NCBI GenBank assembly: GCA_943704525.1
Contig: CALSCQ010001793.1
Location: forward strand, 1-18,191
From: Pigoraptor vietnamica
Lineage: Eukaryota; Opisthokonta; Filasterea
Direction of reading: 5' to 3'
DNA: 18,191 nucleotides
Made by a program: the position numbers and the translations under genes. The notes under the pieces were generated by a model, which was given only the letters and a program-made list of their open reading frames with translations, made no database searches and had not been told where the DNA came from. This document shows positions 1 to 10,100 of this stretch, in pieces. How positions within the stretch are numbered: the stretch's first letter is position 1; each line of letters opens with the position of its first letter.

Positions 1-8
1 TGCGAGAA

Positions 9-47
9 TACACACACACACACACACCCACACACACACACGCACAC
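9..47 (+). repeat. (CA)n microsatellite in an exportin-5 intron
   Basis: An almost pure CA tract, broken by single bases, lies just upstream of the first visible exportin-5 exon. It sits on the coding strand of an intron, whereas the tracts in the RagC and SH3 genes are GT on the coding strand. Confidence 0.85.
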
Positions 48-76
48 GCTAATGCACGGCCCACAGAGCTCACAAG

Positions 77-1283
77 TTGGATGACGGCACGAGCGATGAC
101 GACACGCTCGAGTCGATCGAGGTCATCGAGGAGCGCATGCTCCGCGACGCAACCCGCGAGTGCGCCGACTTCCTCGACCTGCTCTTCCCCAAAGTGGCGC
201 TGTTTCGCATCGCCGGCGTTAGTGGGCGGGACAGGTCACGTGGGGCGTCGAGCCGGCAGAGCAGCGTGGCCAATACGCCAGGTGGGCGCGCGTGCTTGAA
301 GCGGGTCTAGGGAAGCGAAATGGACTGTTACCGGCATGTTACGCCGAACGCAGCACCCGCTCACCCTCCGCATGGGATGTCCTGCAGAGCCTCTGTCGGC
401 GGCCGAGGAGGCGCCCATGATTCGATGCAAGCATTTCCTCTCCTCCCCGGTGTGTTGTTCTTGGTGTGTGCTGCGATTGCCCTCCCACACTGACGGCGTC
501 CACTGCTGCTTGCGCCGTACTGGCCCGTCGACAGGCGCTCTCCCAGCCGCTGCTCTCGATGGCCCTGTGGCTCGTGCTCCAGGGCGACTCGCAGGCGTGC
601 GGACACGGGCTGCTTCTCTGGCAGCGCCTCATCCCAGTCCTCGCCGAGCTCCCCTCGTTTCACGGCCTTCTCGCGGGCGACCTTGTTGCCGCCTGCGTGC
701 AGGTGCGTGGTGTGGAGCCGCGTGCGCCTTGCGCGATGCGCCTGCTGATCCCTCCGCGTGCAGGCTGTGCGCTTCCACGGACAGCACAAAGACACGCTCG
801 GGGAAACGATCGCGACCCTCAACGCGGCGTTTGGGGCGATGTTCCGCCGCACAGACGCTGCGCGCGCTTCGCTGCAGGCCGCTGCGCACCTGCAGGACGG
901 ACCTCTGACGGTGTGTACCTGGCTGAAAGTTCCTGGAACCCTTACTTTGCTGACCCACGTGACCGCAGGCGTTTCTGACTGCGTATGCCGCCGAGCCCGC
1001 CGAGAAGAAGCAGCGCGACCTCTTCAAGTGCCTGCTGCGCGACGTGACAGGGGTGCGTGTGGCGGTGCTGTGGCGGCCGCTGTCACGCCTCGTGTGCATG
1101 CGCTGTGAGTGAATGCGGGCCAAACAACTCGGTCTTATTGTGCAGGTGAATGTCGGCCAGCTGGGCAAGACGGGCGCGACCATCCTGAGCCTCCCTGAGC
1201 GTCTCTTCGTGGAGCGGCGTCCGCCCAAGCCGACCATCGACGACATCGAGCCCTTCGATTTTGGCCTCAACACCATCATGTGA
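77..1283 (+). CDS. XPO5: Exportin-5 (importin-beta family), C-terminal part; 5' exons lie left of the window
   Basis: Exportin-5 is a RanGTP-dependent nuclear export receptor for structured RNAs (pre-miRNA, tRNA and adenovirus-type minihelix RNAs in known family members). Supported exons are about 77-217, a small exon ending at 449, 535-702, 764-910, 969-1052 and 1146-1283 (TGA at 1281-1283). The last four are joined by phase-0 GT-AG introns. The first acceptor may be after 66 or 76. The small exon may start at 354 or 390 (joined to 217), or at 388 (joined to a donor at 240). Family-like features, from memory of the human protein, are the IEERMLRDATRE helix, the FHGQH motif opening exon 764-910, and the AEKKQRDLFKCLL helix near the end. 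The tail ends in acidic and hydrophobic residues. The family assignment is firm; exact junctions before 535 are not. Confidence 0.83.
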
Positions 1284-1436
1284 CGGCAGCGTCACGTGAC
1301 GGCCGCTGGTGCCGAGTGCCGGTGGCAGGGGTGTGATTGCGGTGTGTGCTGCGTGCGTGGCCCTGGCGGCAGAGCGCAGTAAAGTACTCCGCACATTCAA
1401 CACCCGTTTAGTGACCACGTGTGCGAATGATCTGTG
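1284..1436. other. Convergent 3' spacer between exportin-5 and LRRC40
   Basis: These 153 bases separate two stop codons that face each other, so they should hold both short 3' UTRs. I see no open frame with family resemblance and no clear AATAAA signal. The only notable element is the perfect palindrome GTCACGTGAC at 1291-1300. Confidence 0.6.
1291..1300. promoter_or_regulatory. Perfect palindromic E-box GTCACGTGAC
   Basis: The ten bases form a perfect palindrome around CACGTG. This matches the core bound by bHLH-zipper factors of the Cbf1/USF/TFEB type in other eukaryotes. A related half, TCATGTGA, overlaps the exportin-5 stop at 1276-1283. Its position between two 3' ends is unusual for a promoter element, so function is uncertain. 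Confidence 0.35.
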
Positions 1437-3558
1437 CTATCGCGGAATGCGGTCGCGCAGATACTCGAGCACGGCCACGGTGCCCTTCTGCACGACCTGC
1501 GGGCGCGGCACCTTGAACGGATTGCCCTCGATCGACAGCGACCGCAGCGACTTGCAGAGACCCAGCGAGGGAGGCACCGTGCCAATGTTGTTGTTCGAGA
1601 CGTCCAGGAGGGCGAGCGCAGGCATGCGCGCAAGTGCGTCGCCGTCGAGCGCCTCGATCTGGTTGTTCGACACGACGAGGGTCGCAAGCGGGCGCACGGC
1701 GAGCAGGGCCGCGGGGATGGCGCGCAGCCGGTTGAAGGGCAGGTACACTTCCGCAAGGGACGCGAGCTCGGCGACGGTCGCGGGGAGGTCGATGAGCGCA
1801 TTGTGGCCGAGGTCGAGCCGCACGAGGAACGGGAGGGCCCGCAGCGCGCCGAGGGGCACCGCCGTCAGCCGGTTGTGAGCGAGGCAGAGGTCCGTGAGGG
1901 CGGCGAGCGAAGCGGTAGCCAGGCACGCGGGCCACACGGCAATCGCATTGCGGCTCAGGTCCACCTTGGCCGCGGTTGCGCACGCGTCGGCCACGTCCTG
2001 CGGAACGTCCGCAATGCCTTTGCCAGAGAACTGCACGGCGCGGCGGCCGGCTCCCTTCACCTCGACATCCATGCGCGCACCACCCGCAGCCGACGAAGTC
2101 ACGTGGAGTGTCGGGGCCGCAGGGGCGTCCAAACTGTGCGACGGCGCCGATTGCGCAGAGGCAAGGTGCTCCGGGGGGTCTGCGGAGTGCGGACGGAAAG
2201 TAAGATGTGCCGAGTTCGATCGAGCGACGCGCCGCGCACACTCACTCTCGAGCTTTGACTTGAGGTGCTGCAGCACGGCCACTGTCCCGCGCTGCACAAT
2301 CTCGCGGCGCAGCTTTCGCAGCGGATTGCCGTCCAGGATCAGCGCGTTAAGGCCGCTAAGTAGCCCGAGCTCCGGCGGAAGGTCGCTAATGTCGTTATTC
2401 GTGAGATCGATGCGCTTGAGCTCGCGCAGCTCGGCCACCTCCACGGGCAGCGATTGCAGGCGGTTGTCGCGCGCGTCCAGCACGGACAGCTGGGCCAGCG
2501 CGCCCAGACGACCCTCGAGGGATGCAATGGCGTTGTAACCGAGGTACAGCTCGCGCAGTGCGTTGCGCCCCCGCACGAAGATGGGCGCCTCGGTGATCTT
2601 GTTGTGTCGGCAGTCGAGGCGCTGCAGGCCCGCCATGAGCCCAATCTCCAGGGGGAGGGCGCCCGCGATGCGGTTGTCGTTGAGCTCGAGCTCTGCGAGG
2701 GCCTTGAGCAGTCCGAATGTCTGCGGGAGGGACGCAATGCAGTTGTGGCCCAGGCACAGCTTGCGCAGGCCCTTCAGTCGCCCGATCGAAGCGGGGAGCG
2801 CCTCGAGCCGGTTGTGCGACAGGTACTGCGTGCCGCACACGCATGTGAGCCATAAATTTTTCCTGCACCTCCTGTATGGCAGTTGCCAACTACTTCCAGA
2901 TACACAGACGCACGTACGCAACGCAAACATAAACACACGCGTACACGCGCTGTGCACATGCGTCCTCACCAGCTCCTCAATACGGTGTGATGCGTCAAAC
3001 TCGGGGATGGCCGCGAGGGCGTTGTTCTCCAGGTGGACAACGGCGAGGTTTGGCAAGGAAAAGAGCTCCGCAGGCACGGCGCTGAGGGCGTTGCGCTCAA
3101 AGTGCACGACCGACAGCCGCTCGAGCGCACCGATGGACCGCGGAATCGACCGAAGCACATTGTCCCGCGCCTGCGCACACGTGCCGCTGAGAAGGGGGCG
3201 GAGGGTGCAATACACCACGCACAACGGTACCCACGTCCCACAGGGCGAGGTGCGGCAGGCACGGCGGCCCGTCCTCCGGGATCTCGGCAATCTGGTTGCC
3301 GGCCATGATGAGCTTCGTGAGGTCCGTCAACTCCCACCACCGGTCATCGCTGCCCTCGAGCGACACGGCGGCGGGCGGCGGCGGCGGCTCCGTCTCCAGT
3401 GTCCAGACGCTCCGCGGCACCGCCGTGAGTCCGCGGTTGCTCATGTTCAGCGCACCCGACTGCCGCGCCTGGCGCAGCATTTGCACCGGCAGTTCGTTCG
3501 GCCGCGCGGCGACATCGTCGCGCTGCACGCCCGGTTGCCGGCCTGCGCCACGTCGCAT
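1437..3558 (-). CDS. LRRC40: Leucine-rich-repeat protein, LRRC40 orthologue
   Basis: This is a 637-residue protein in three exons: 3558-3235, 3170-2970 and 2825-1437. Introns are 3171-3234 (64 nt, donor GTGGGT) and 2826-2969 (144 nt, donor GTGAGG), both phase 0. ATG at 3558 is the first Met after an in-frame stop. The N-terminal WWELTDLTKLI segment (residues 74-84) and the closing GNPFKVPR...GTVAVLEYLRDRIP block (about 609-637) match human LRRC40 as I recall it, and the lengths are similar (about 602 in human). LRRs run in two modules. Each module ends in a GNP...GTVAVL helix, and a low-complexity linker separates them at roughly residues 375-435. LRRC40 is widely conserved but of unclear biochemical role. 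The second intron is a multiple of three and lacks a stop, so a retained form would add 48 Cys- and Arg-rich residues that break the LRR pattern. Confidence 0.9.
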
Positions 3559-3622
3559 TTCCGCGCCCTTCCAATGCACCTATCGCCCCCGGCCTCCCAC
3601 GCTGCTCAGCCCCGCGTCCGTC

Positions 3623-3933
3623 CTATTCCTCGCCGTCCGCGCCGTGGCTGCGCAGGCGAGCAAGGGCGGTAGGCGGCGCGCTGGCCAGTGTCTGCAGAGC
3701 CGCAAGCACGCGATAGCCCTCGTCAATGTGTGCCGCAATCGCTCCCGGATCGGTCTCGAAGCGACGGTGCGCGTATGCGTCGCGAATGTTGAAGCTGCGG
3801 GGAGAGCCGTCAGCAGCGCACAGCACGGGGTGAATCAAGACACCGCAACCCACATTATCTTGTCGCCGACTCTGCGAGGAAAGCGGCGCACCGTCCGTAT
3901 GAGCGCGCGGTAGAGGACAATGGGGCCCCGCAT
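3623..3933 (-). CDS. Small LYR-motif (Complex1_LYR) protein, probably mitochondrial
   Basis: This is an 83-residue protein in two exons, 3933-3854 and 3794-3623 (stop TAG). They are joined over a 59-nt intron with donor GTGGGT and acceptor CCCCGCAG, phase 2. The N-terminus carries V-L-Y-R-A-L-I-R followed by RRFP (residues 6-19), the hallmark LYR tripeptide and following helix. After the junction come IIFNIRDAYAHRRFETDP and a third helix with HIDEGYRVLAALQTLA. That is the usual three-helix LYR fold, and the size is typical. LYR proteins act with mitochondrial acyl-carrier protein in Fe-S assembly, respiratory-complex assembly or ETF regulation. I cannot place this one in a named subgroup. Its stop lies 64 bp upstream of the LRRC40 start on the same strand. 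Its ATG faces the RagC gene across a 270-bp divergent promoter. Confidence 0.8.
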
Positions 3934-4203
3934 TCGGGCAAAGGAACGCAGCGCGAAGGACGACGACAGCAGAGCGGAAGGGGCGCTGGAACATTTTCAA
4001 ACCGCGCGCGTAACAATTGTAACAGTGATCACGTGCGCATCCGGGGTGGGTTGATTGCAGGCGCATCATGTGATGATTTCTCTTCCGCGGTGTTGAGCTT
4101 CCTTTTTGCGATCGCCAAAGTCCGTGCTGTGTGCCCCGTGCCCTGTTTCCCTGCTCCTTTCACCTAGCACGGAGCGCCCGCACCGCGTGTGCTGTGCGGC
4201 AAC
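3934..4203. promoter_or_regulatory. Divergent promoter region between the LYR gene and RagC
   Basis: This 270-bp spacer separates two start codons on opposite strands and must hold both promoters and 5' UTRs. It contains ATCACGTG (4028-4035, CACGTG core 4030-4035) and an M-box-like TCATGTGA (4066-4073). A short AT-richer segment, TAACAATTGTAACA, is at 4011-4024. No canonical TATA box is evident at a convincing distance from either gene. Confidence 0.5.
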
Positions 4204-5136
4204 ATGACGGTGGGTTTCATGGCACCTGCAGCGCAAATGTGGCCCGTGCGGCACGGTATTTACGAGGGCATTGGCCTTGCTGCGCAGTCGTACGACGAGT
4301 ATGCGCACGATGACGAGTCGCTTGGAGGGTACAGCTCGTCGTTTGCCAATGAGCTGCAGTGGGTGGCACCTCATATGTGCGAGTGAACGTATGCCCACGC
4401 TGTTTTCGCACATGCCGCATGTCACTCGAAAGTCCATTTGCCTGTGGCGCCTGTGTGGAAGCGCCGCATTCGCTGCCAGCGCACCGCAACAGACCCATGT
4501 TCGCGTGCTCACTGCTTTGTTTTTTGCCTCCAGGTACAACGAAGACTACGATGGCAACGCCGTGAATGGGAGCGAGTCGAAGCCGCGCATTCTTCTCATG
4601 GGGCTTCGGCGGTGCGTTTTTGCGCGTACGCCTGGCTTCACGCGTCCTGTCGGTTGCTCACTGTCTTGTGCGCAGGAGCGGCAAGTCGTCGATTCAGAAG
4701 GTCGTTTTTCACAAGATGTCGCCGAACGAGACGCTGTTCCTTGAGAGCACGAGCAAAATCGTGAAGAGCGGTGCGTGGCCGCGAATGGAAGCTTGGCCTC
4801 TGTGTTTGCTGCCCTCTGTCCGCCAGTCGGCTCACCCTGCCGTTGCTGGCGCTGGCCCCTGTGTTTTGGTACCCGTTTGCTCGCCAGTCTGCTCGCTCAC
4901 CCTGCCATTTCCCTGCAGACATTTCGAACAGCTCGTTTGTGCAGTTTCAGGTGTGGGACTTCCCCGGACAGATCGACTTTTTCGACCCGACGTTCGACTC
5001 GGACAACATCTTCAGCGGCTGCGGTGCGCTCGTGTTCGTGATTGACGCCCAGGATGACTACATGGAGGCGCTTTCGAAGCTCTTTATGACGGTCACCAAG
5101 GCCCACAAGGTGTGCGTGTGTGCGTGCGTGTGTGTG

Positions 5137-5167
<31 letters not shown>

Positions 5168-6725
5168 AGTGAGTGTGTGCGTGCGTGTGTGTGTGTGTGT
5201 GTGTGCGTGTGTGTGTGTGTGTGTGCGTTGTGTGTGTGTGCGTGTGTGTGTTTTGTGTGTGTGTGTGAGTGAGCGTGTGTGCGTGCGTGTGTGTGTGTGT
5301 GTGTGCATGTGTGTGTGTGTGTGCGTGTGTGTGTGTGCGCGCGTGTGTGTTGTGTGTGTGTGTGTGTGTGTGTGCGTGTGTGCGTGTGCGTGTGTGTGTT
5401 GGCTGCTTCGATGGCCTGTTGACGGTGCCGTTGCGTGTGGCCACTGCGTCCGATGGCGGGCGACAATGGTTCCCCATAGCTTATGCGGCGCACACTTTCC
5501 CGGATGTCTGGACAGGTGAACAAGCACATCACATTCGAGGTGTTCATCCACAAGGTGGACGGCCTCTCCGACGACCACAAGATTGGTGTGTTGCTGCGTG
5601 CTGCTGCTTTTTTTTTTTTATATGATGGCGTGCGTGGGGGGTTAGAGTACGGAGAATGACTGTAAGAGGGAGTGGATGGGCTTGCGTGTGCTGCTTTTTT
5701 TTTGGTGCCGCGTGTGTGCATGTGCGTGCAATGTACCTGCTGTACCAGTAGTTCTGAGTGCATTTCTTCTCTCAAACCCGCAGAGACACAGCGGGACATC
5801 CACCAGCGCGCACTCGATGAGCTCGCAGACGCCGGCCTTGGCCACATCCACCTCAGCTTTTACCTCACGAGCATCTACGACCACTCGATTTTCGAGGCCT
5901 TCAGCAAGGTCGTCCAGAAGCTCATTCCGCAACTGCCGACGCTCGAAAACCTCCTCAACATCCTCATTTCGGTACGAATGGCGCGTCGCTTCGATGCCTC
6001 TGGCCTTGCTAGCTTGCATCAAATTCCGCGTGGGACGTGCGTTGTTGCAGCGGTGTGTCTGCACGTCGTTTGCGTCCTGCCAACGATACTTCTCCGCAGA
6101 ACTCTGGCATTGAGAAGGCGTTTCTCTTCGACGTCGTCAGCAAGATCTACATTGCGACAGACAGCTCGCCCGTTGACATGCAGTCTTACGAGCTCTCGAG
6201 CGACATGATTGACGTTGTCATTGACGTGTCCTGCATTTACGGGTGTGTGGGGCGCGGCGGTCCTGTTATCGTCCCGAGAGCGTGCTCACCTGCATTTCCT
6301 TCCGCAGCATGAAGGATGACGTGGAATGCATTGCGTACGATCGCGCGTCGGCGTCCATCATCAAGCTCAACAACGGCATGGTTCTCTACCTCCGCGAGGT
6401 CAACCGGTGCGTGCTACGGCATTGCTGCTGTGCGTGTTGCGCCGTGGGACTGACGCTCTTTTGTTATTATGTCTGCAGGTATCTTGCGCTGGTGTGTCTC
6501 CTGCGAGAGGAGAACTTTGAGAAGCACGGCCTCATCGACTACAACTTCCACTGCTTCCGCCAGGCCATTCAGGAGGTCGGTGCCCTTGTCGCCCCTTCGC
6601 CTCGTTGGCTCGCTTGTGTCTGCGCGCCAGTACCAACACCATCGCTCTGCATGCAGGTGTTTGAGGTTCGCCGGAAGAGCCTCGGCCATCCGATTGCGGC
6701 CGGCAAGCAGCCCGCGGCGCAGTAG
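4204..6725 (+). CDS. RRAGC: Rag GTPase C/D subunit (Gtr2 orthologue)
   Basis: RagC/D pairs with RagA/B on lysosomal or vacuolar membranes and relays amino-acid status to TORC1. Ten exons give 400 residues (human RagC is about 399): 4204-4376, 4534-4611, 4676-4770, 4919-5109, 5516-5585, 5784-5971, 6100-6242, 6308-6406, 6479-6575 and 6657-6725. All introns are GT-AG. Visible motifs are Walker A GLRRSGKSS (residues 81-89, split by an intron), switch-II WDFPGQ (128-133), the guanine-specificity HKVD (191-194), and the C-terminal roadblock domain with [16 protein letters not shown]. Identity to human RagC is very high by eye. The first donor could instead be at 4383 (GTGAAC, two extra residues). 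I prefer 4377 because every other donor in this gene has G at +5. The last intron (6576-6656, 81 nt) is in frame and open. Confidence 0.96.
5110..5400 (+). repeat. (GT)n microsatellite filling most of RagC intron 4
   Basis: About 290 bases consist almost only of GT dinucleotides, with interspersed GC, TTTTG and GAGTGA interruptions. The tract begins at the splice donor itself (GTGTGC) and ends about 115 nt before the acceptor at 5515. Long translated frames across it on both strands are artefacts of the dinucleotide repeat. Confidence 0.95.
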
Positions 6726-7117
6726 TGGCAGCGAATACACGAGCGTTCACAGGATGTTCGCAGCATTGCAAACTCGCCCGCCGCGGATCACGTGACCAGA
6801 CCCACCCCCGCGTTACTTGCAAGGCTGAATTGGAACGCCACCAAATTCTACCAGAAAAATTTAATTTTCCAGATCATGTGCGCCGGCTGAGTCTGCAGTG
6901 TTTTGCTTGCATGTGTGTTCATGCTCTGCATCAAGCACTTCTCGAAAGGCAACCCAGAACGGCTGTGTGGGCCTGTCTGCGTTCGTCTGCGCACGTGTGT
7001 GTGTGTGTGTTTGTGTGTGTTTGTGTGTGCGAGTGTGTACGAGTGTGCGCGTGTTGTGCGGCTTGGCACAACCGCACCGGACCCCCCGCCACCCGCGTGC
7101 CGAAGCCCTAGTCCGCC
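6726..7117 (+). promoter_or_regulatory. Spacer between RagC and the SH3 adaptor gene (3' UTR plus promoter/5' UTR)
   Basis: I see no coding evidence in these 392 bases. They contain an E-box ATCACGTGAC at 6787-6796, an AT-rich patch at about 6838-6872 (AAATTTAATTTTCC core), TCATGTG at 6874-6880 and a GT-rich tract at about 6994-7057. The AT-rich patch is a candidate core-promoter element for the SH3 gene, but no start site can be assigned from sequence alone. Confidence 0.45.
6994..7057 (+). repeat. GT-rich microsatellite upstream of the SH3 adaptor gene
   Basis: Interrupted GT repeat about 60 nt long, ending some 60 nt before the putative start codon at 7118. It probably lies in the 5' UTR or an untranslated leader intron. 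Confidence 0.7.
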
Positions 7118-10100
7118 ATGGGTGAGAATTGTGTGTTGCAATTGTGTGGGCGCAGAGATGTCACGCTGTGCGTGCGCCCAGTTTCGGTGTGTGCGAAAAG
7201 GGGTGCAATCTCAAATGGCTCACTGGGCAATGTGCACATCAACAGCGCAACAGCGCGCAAAGGCCGACTTCAGCTACGACGCCGAAAATGACGACGAGCT
7301 CTCGTTCCAAGCGAACGACATCATTGTCGTCGTAGCGAAGATTGACGAGGGCTGGTGGGAGGGCGAGCTCAATGGCCGGCGGGGCATCTTTCCCGCCAAC
7401 TTCGTGCAGGTCATCGCGGACGAGCCCCCGCCACCCCGCGAGCGCACAAACACGAACACGGCGGCCGCTGCAGGCCTCGTGCGAGGTGCGAGCGTGTCCA
7501 AAGGCCCCGCACCGCCGCCACCCGCCGCCGCCAAGAGTGAGTCTGCCGTGGGAATTGGTCGCAGTAGCGTCGTGCTCTGACAACGGTGTCAAGCGCACTC
7601 TCCCTGCGGAGGAGCAGCCATCGCCCCTTGCGTGTTTGCATCTGGCCTCGTCGGGTGCTATTTCACCTCTTGTCCCAGAAGTCGGCTGTCTGGCCCCATG
7701 CCGCTCAACTGCCCACTTTCTGCGTGGTACTGAGGGCATCTGCGTTTTTGTCGCAGGCGCCGCAGCGGGCCGGAAACGCGCGCGCGTCGTGCACAGCTTT
7801 GCCGCGGAGCAGCCGGACGAAATTGACCTTGAGCCCGGTACGATAGTGGACGTGGAGCGCGAGGTGGCCGAGGGCTGGTGGGAGGGCTCGGTGGGCGGCA
7901 AGAAGGGCCTCTTTCCCTCGAACTTTGTCGTGGTCGAAGAAGACGACGCGGCGTCTGCGGCGGCCGCACCACCCGCCGCGCAGAAGCCCGCGGAGCCGGA
8001 GCCTGCGGTGGAGATTAAGCCGAAGAAGGCGATGGGCGTTGGGTTTGGCAACATTCTCGGCGGGGCCAAGCTCAAGTCGGCCGCACCCGCGCCTGCGCCC
8101 GCGGCTGCGCCGGAACCCAAGGAGCCCGAGGTGGGCGCCGCATGGCTGTCAGAATAGGAGTGTTCCTGCCTCACTTGTTACCGCAAGCGTCTTATCTTCT
8201 GTGTGCGTGTGCAGGCGTCCCAGCCCGCCTACGCCCTGCCCATTCGCAAAAAGCCCGGTGGGTGGCCTCTGCTTTCTCTTGTCCTGCATGTGTGTTGTTG
8301 TGCGTGTGCGTGCGTGTGTTTTGCATCTGTGTGATGCATGTGGTGCAATGTCTGTGGTGTGCGTGTGTGTTATTGTGTGTCTTTTGCGCGTGTGTGTGCG
8401 TGCTGCACGCTGCATCATGCGCGAGTGTGCGTTGTGCTGTGCACTGCCCTGCCTGCCGCGGTTTGCTCACTCTTCCTCCGTGTGCACGCGGCAGGCGAGA
8501 AGCGCATGCGAGCGACATTTGATTACACGGCGGAGAACCCAGACGAGCTGACGTTTGCCGTGGGTGACGTCATCACGAACGTGACGTCTGTGGGCGAGGG
8601 GTGGGCGCAGGGTGACCTGAACGGCAAGTCGGGCCTGTTCCCCTCGAACTTTGCCGAGGCGCTCCCGGACGAGGAGCCCGAGGTGAAGAAGAAGGGTCCT
8701 GCGCCCGCCCCTCCCGTCGCGGAGAAGAAGGCCGTTCCGCTGCCGGCAGACGCCAAGAAGCCCGCCCCCGCGGTGCCTGCGAAGGCCGCCGCTGCGCCCG
8801 CGCCCGTCGCTGCCCCTGTGCCGGCGTCAAAAGGCCCCGCGCCCGCGCCCCCGGCCGCCGCCGCCGCGGAGGTCAAGAAGGAGGAAGAGCCCGTGCTTGC
8901 GCAGGCCACCAAGCCAATGGGCTTCAAGCTGCCGATGCCCGTGCCTGGCGCTGGAAAGGCGCCCGTCCCCGTCCCCGCCAAGAAGGACGAGCCCGCGCCC
9001 GCCGCCGCTGCTCCCCCAGTGCTCGCGAAGCCCTCTGCGACTGCTGCTGCTGCGGCCGCCACAAAGCAGCCGCCGCCCGTGCGCCCCAAGCCCGCGGAAG
9101 AGGCGCCCGCGGGCGGTGCGGGTGCCGGCACGCCGTGGGGACCCAAGGTGCGCATGTCGATGATGCCCAAGGCCGACGACAAGGAGGAGGATGCGAAGAA
9201 GGCGGCGCCCCCGGGCCGGCCACCCGCGCCCGCCGCCGCGCCAAAGCCAGCCGCAGACGTCCCCAAGAAGGAGGAGGAGGTGAAGAAGGCGCCGCCGCCG
9301 GTGGTGCGCGCCAAGCCGCCCGTTACATCGGCGAAGACGGAGGAGGAGGAGAAGCCTGCGCCGGCGCCTGCTGCGGAGGCGGAGGGGGCGCAGGCGCGTC
9401 TGCATCACGCGACGCTCGACAGGCCAAAGAAGGCGCGGGGGAGCCGATTGCCGGCGCGTTCGTCGCGCATCTTTGGGTCGGACGATGAGGACGAGGTGCG
9501 CCTGCATTGGCGACGAGAGCGCGCGTGTGCGGATGTTTTTCGTGTGATGTGTGTTGCGTATGTGCGGGTGCGCGCGAGCTGTGCTGGTCTAGTGACCTTT
9601 GGGTTGGGGTCTGCCGTTGTTGTATCGAACTGGTGCTCAATGCGCACATGCCGTCCAATCGTACGCAGGAGGAGAAGCCGGCGGCGGCAGCATCGGCACC
9701 AGCGCCAGTCAAGCCCGTCGAAGCAAAGAAGGTGTGGCAATCAATCGGATGGAGTGGTGGTGTCTGCTGTGGATCTGCGTGTGCGTGTGTCCTCTTTGTG
9801 CGCCCAATTGAGTCTGCGTGCGTGTGTCATTCGCACATGCGATTGCCTGTGGGTGCTCATGGCTGATTTGCCAGCAGGAGGAGCCCCCAGCCGTCCAGCC
9901 GTCGGCACTCCGCGACCGCACAGCCTCGTCCGCCACGCGCCCTTCGGCCGCCCCTTCGTCTTCGTCATCCTCCTCGGACGACGTTGCGTCGCTGCGCAAG
10001 GAACTCGCCGAGCTGCGCGTGTTGCTGCAGAGCGAAGTTGCCGCACTCCAGCGCGAGCTCCGGTTTGAGCGGGAAGAGCGCGCCAAGCTCAAGGCCGAAA

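Noticed and set aside
218-534. A single 317-nt intron in exportin-5
   Set aside because: A small exon ending at 449 (KHFLSSP) aligns without gaps to the exportin-5 segment before ALSQPLLS, so I split the interval into two introns. Its left boundary stays open.
1408-2258. Open frames on both strands overlapping LRRC40 exon 3
   Set aside because: Shadows of the LRR coding frame. They lack domain signal, while the LRRC40 frame matches along its whole length.
3623-4069. Unspliced 148-codon version of the LYR gene
   Set aside because: It reads the LYR-coding exon in the wrong frame. Splicing out 3795-3853 restores the L-Y-R motif and a typical 83-residue protein starting at 3933.
4377-4533. RagC donor at 4383 (GTGAAC)
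   Set aside because: Phase-compatible, but it lacks the +5 G found at every other donor in this gene. The donor at 4377 (GTGCGA) has it. Not excluded.
4897-5847. Thr/His repeat proteins and Cys/Val repeat proteins over the GT tract
   Set aside because: Translation of a dinucleotide repeat inside an intron with confirmed flanking RagC exons.
8523-9507. Minus-strand open frames of 226-263 codons opposite the SH3 gene
   Set aside because: They arise from the GC-rich Pro/Ala linker read backwards and contain only Gly/Ala/Ser or Arg/Leu low complexity.
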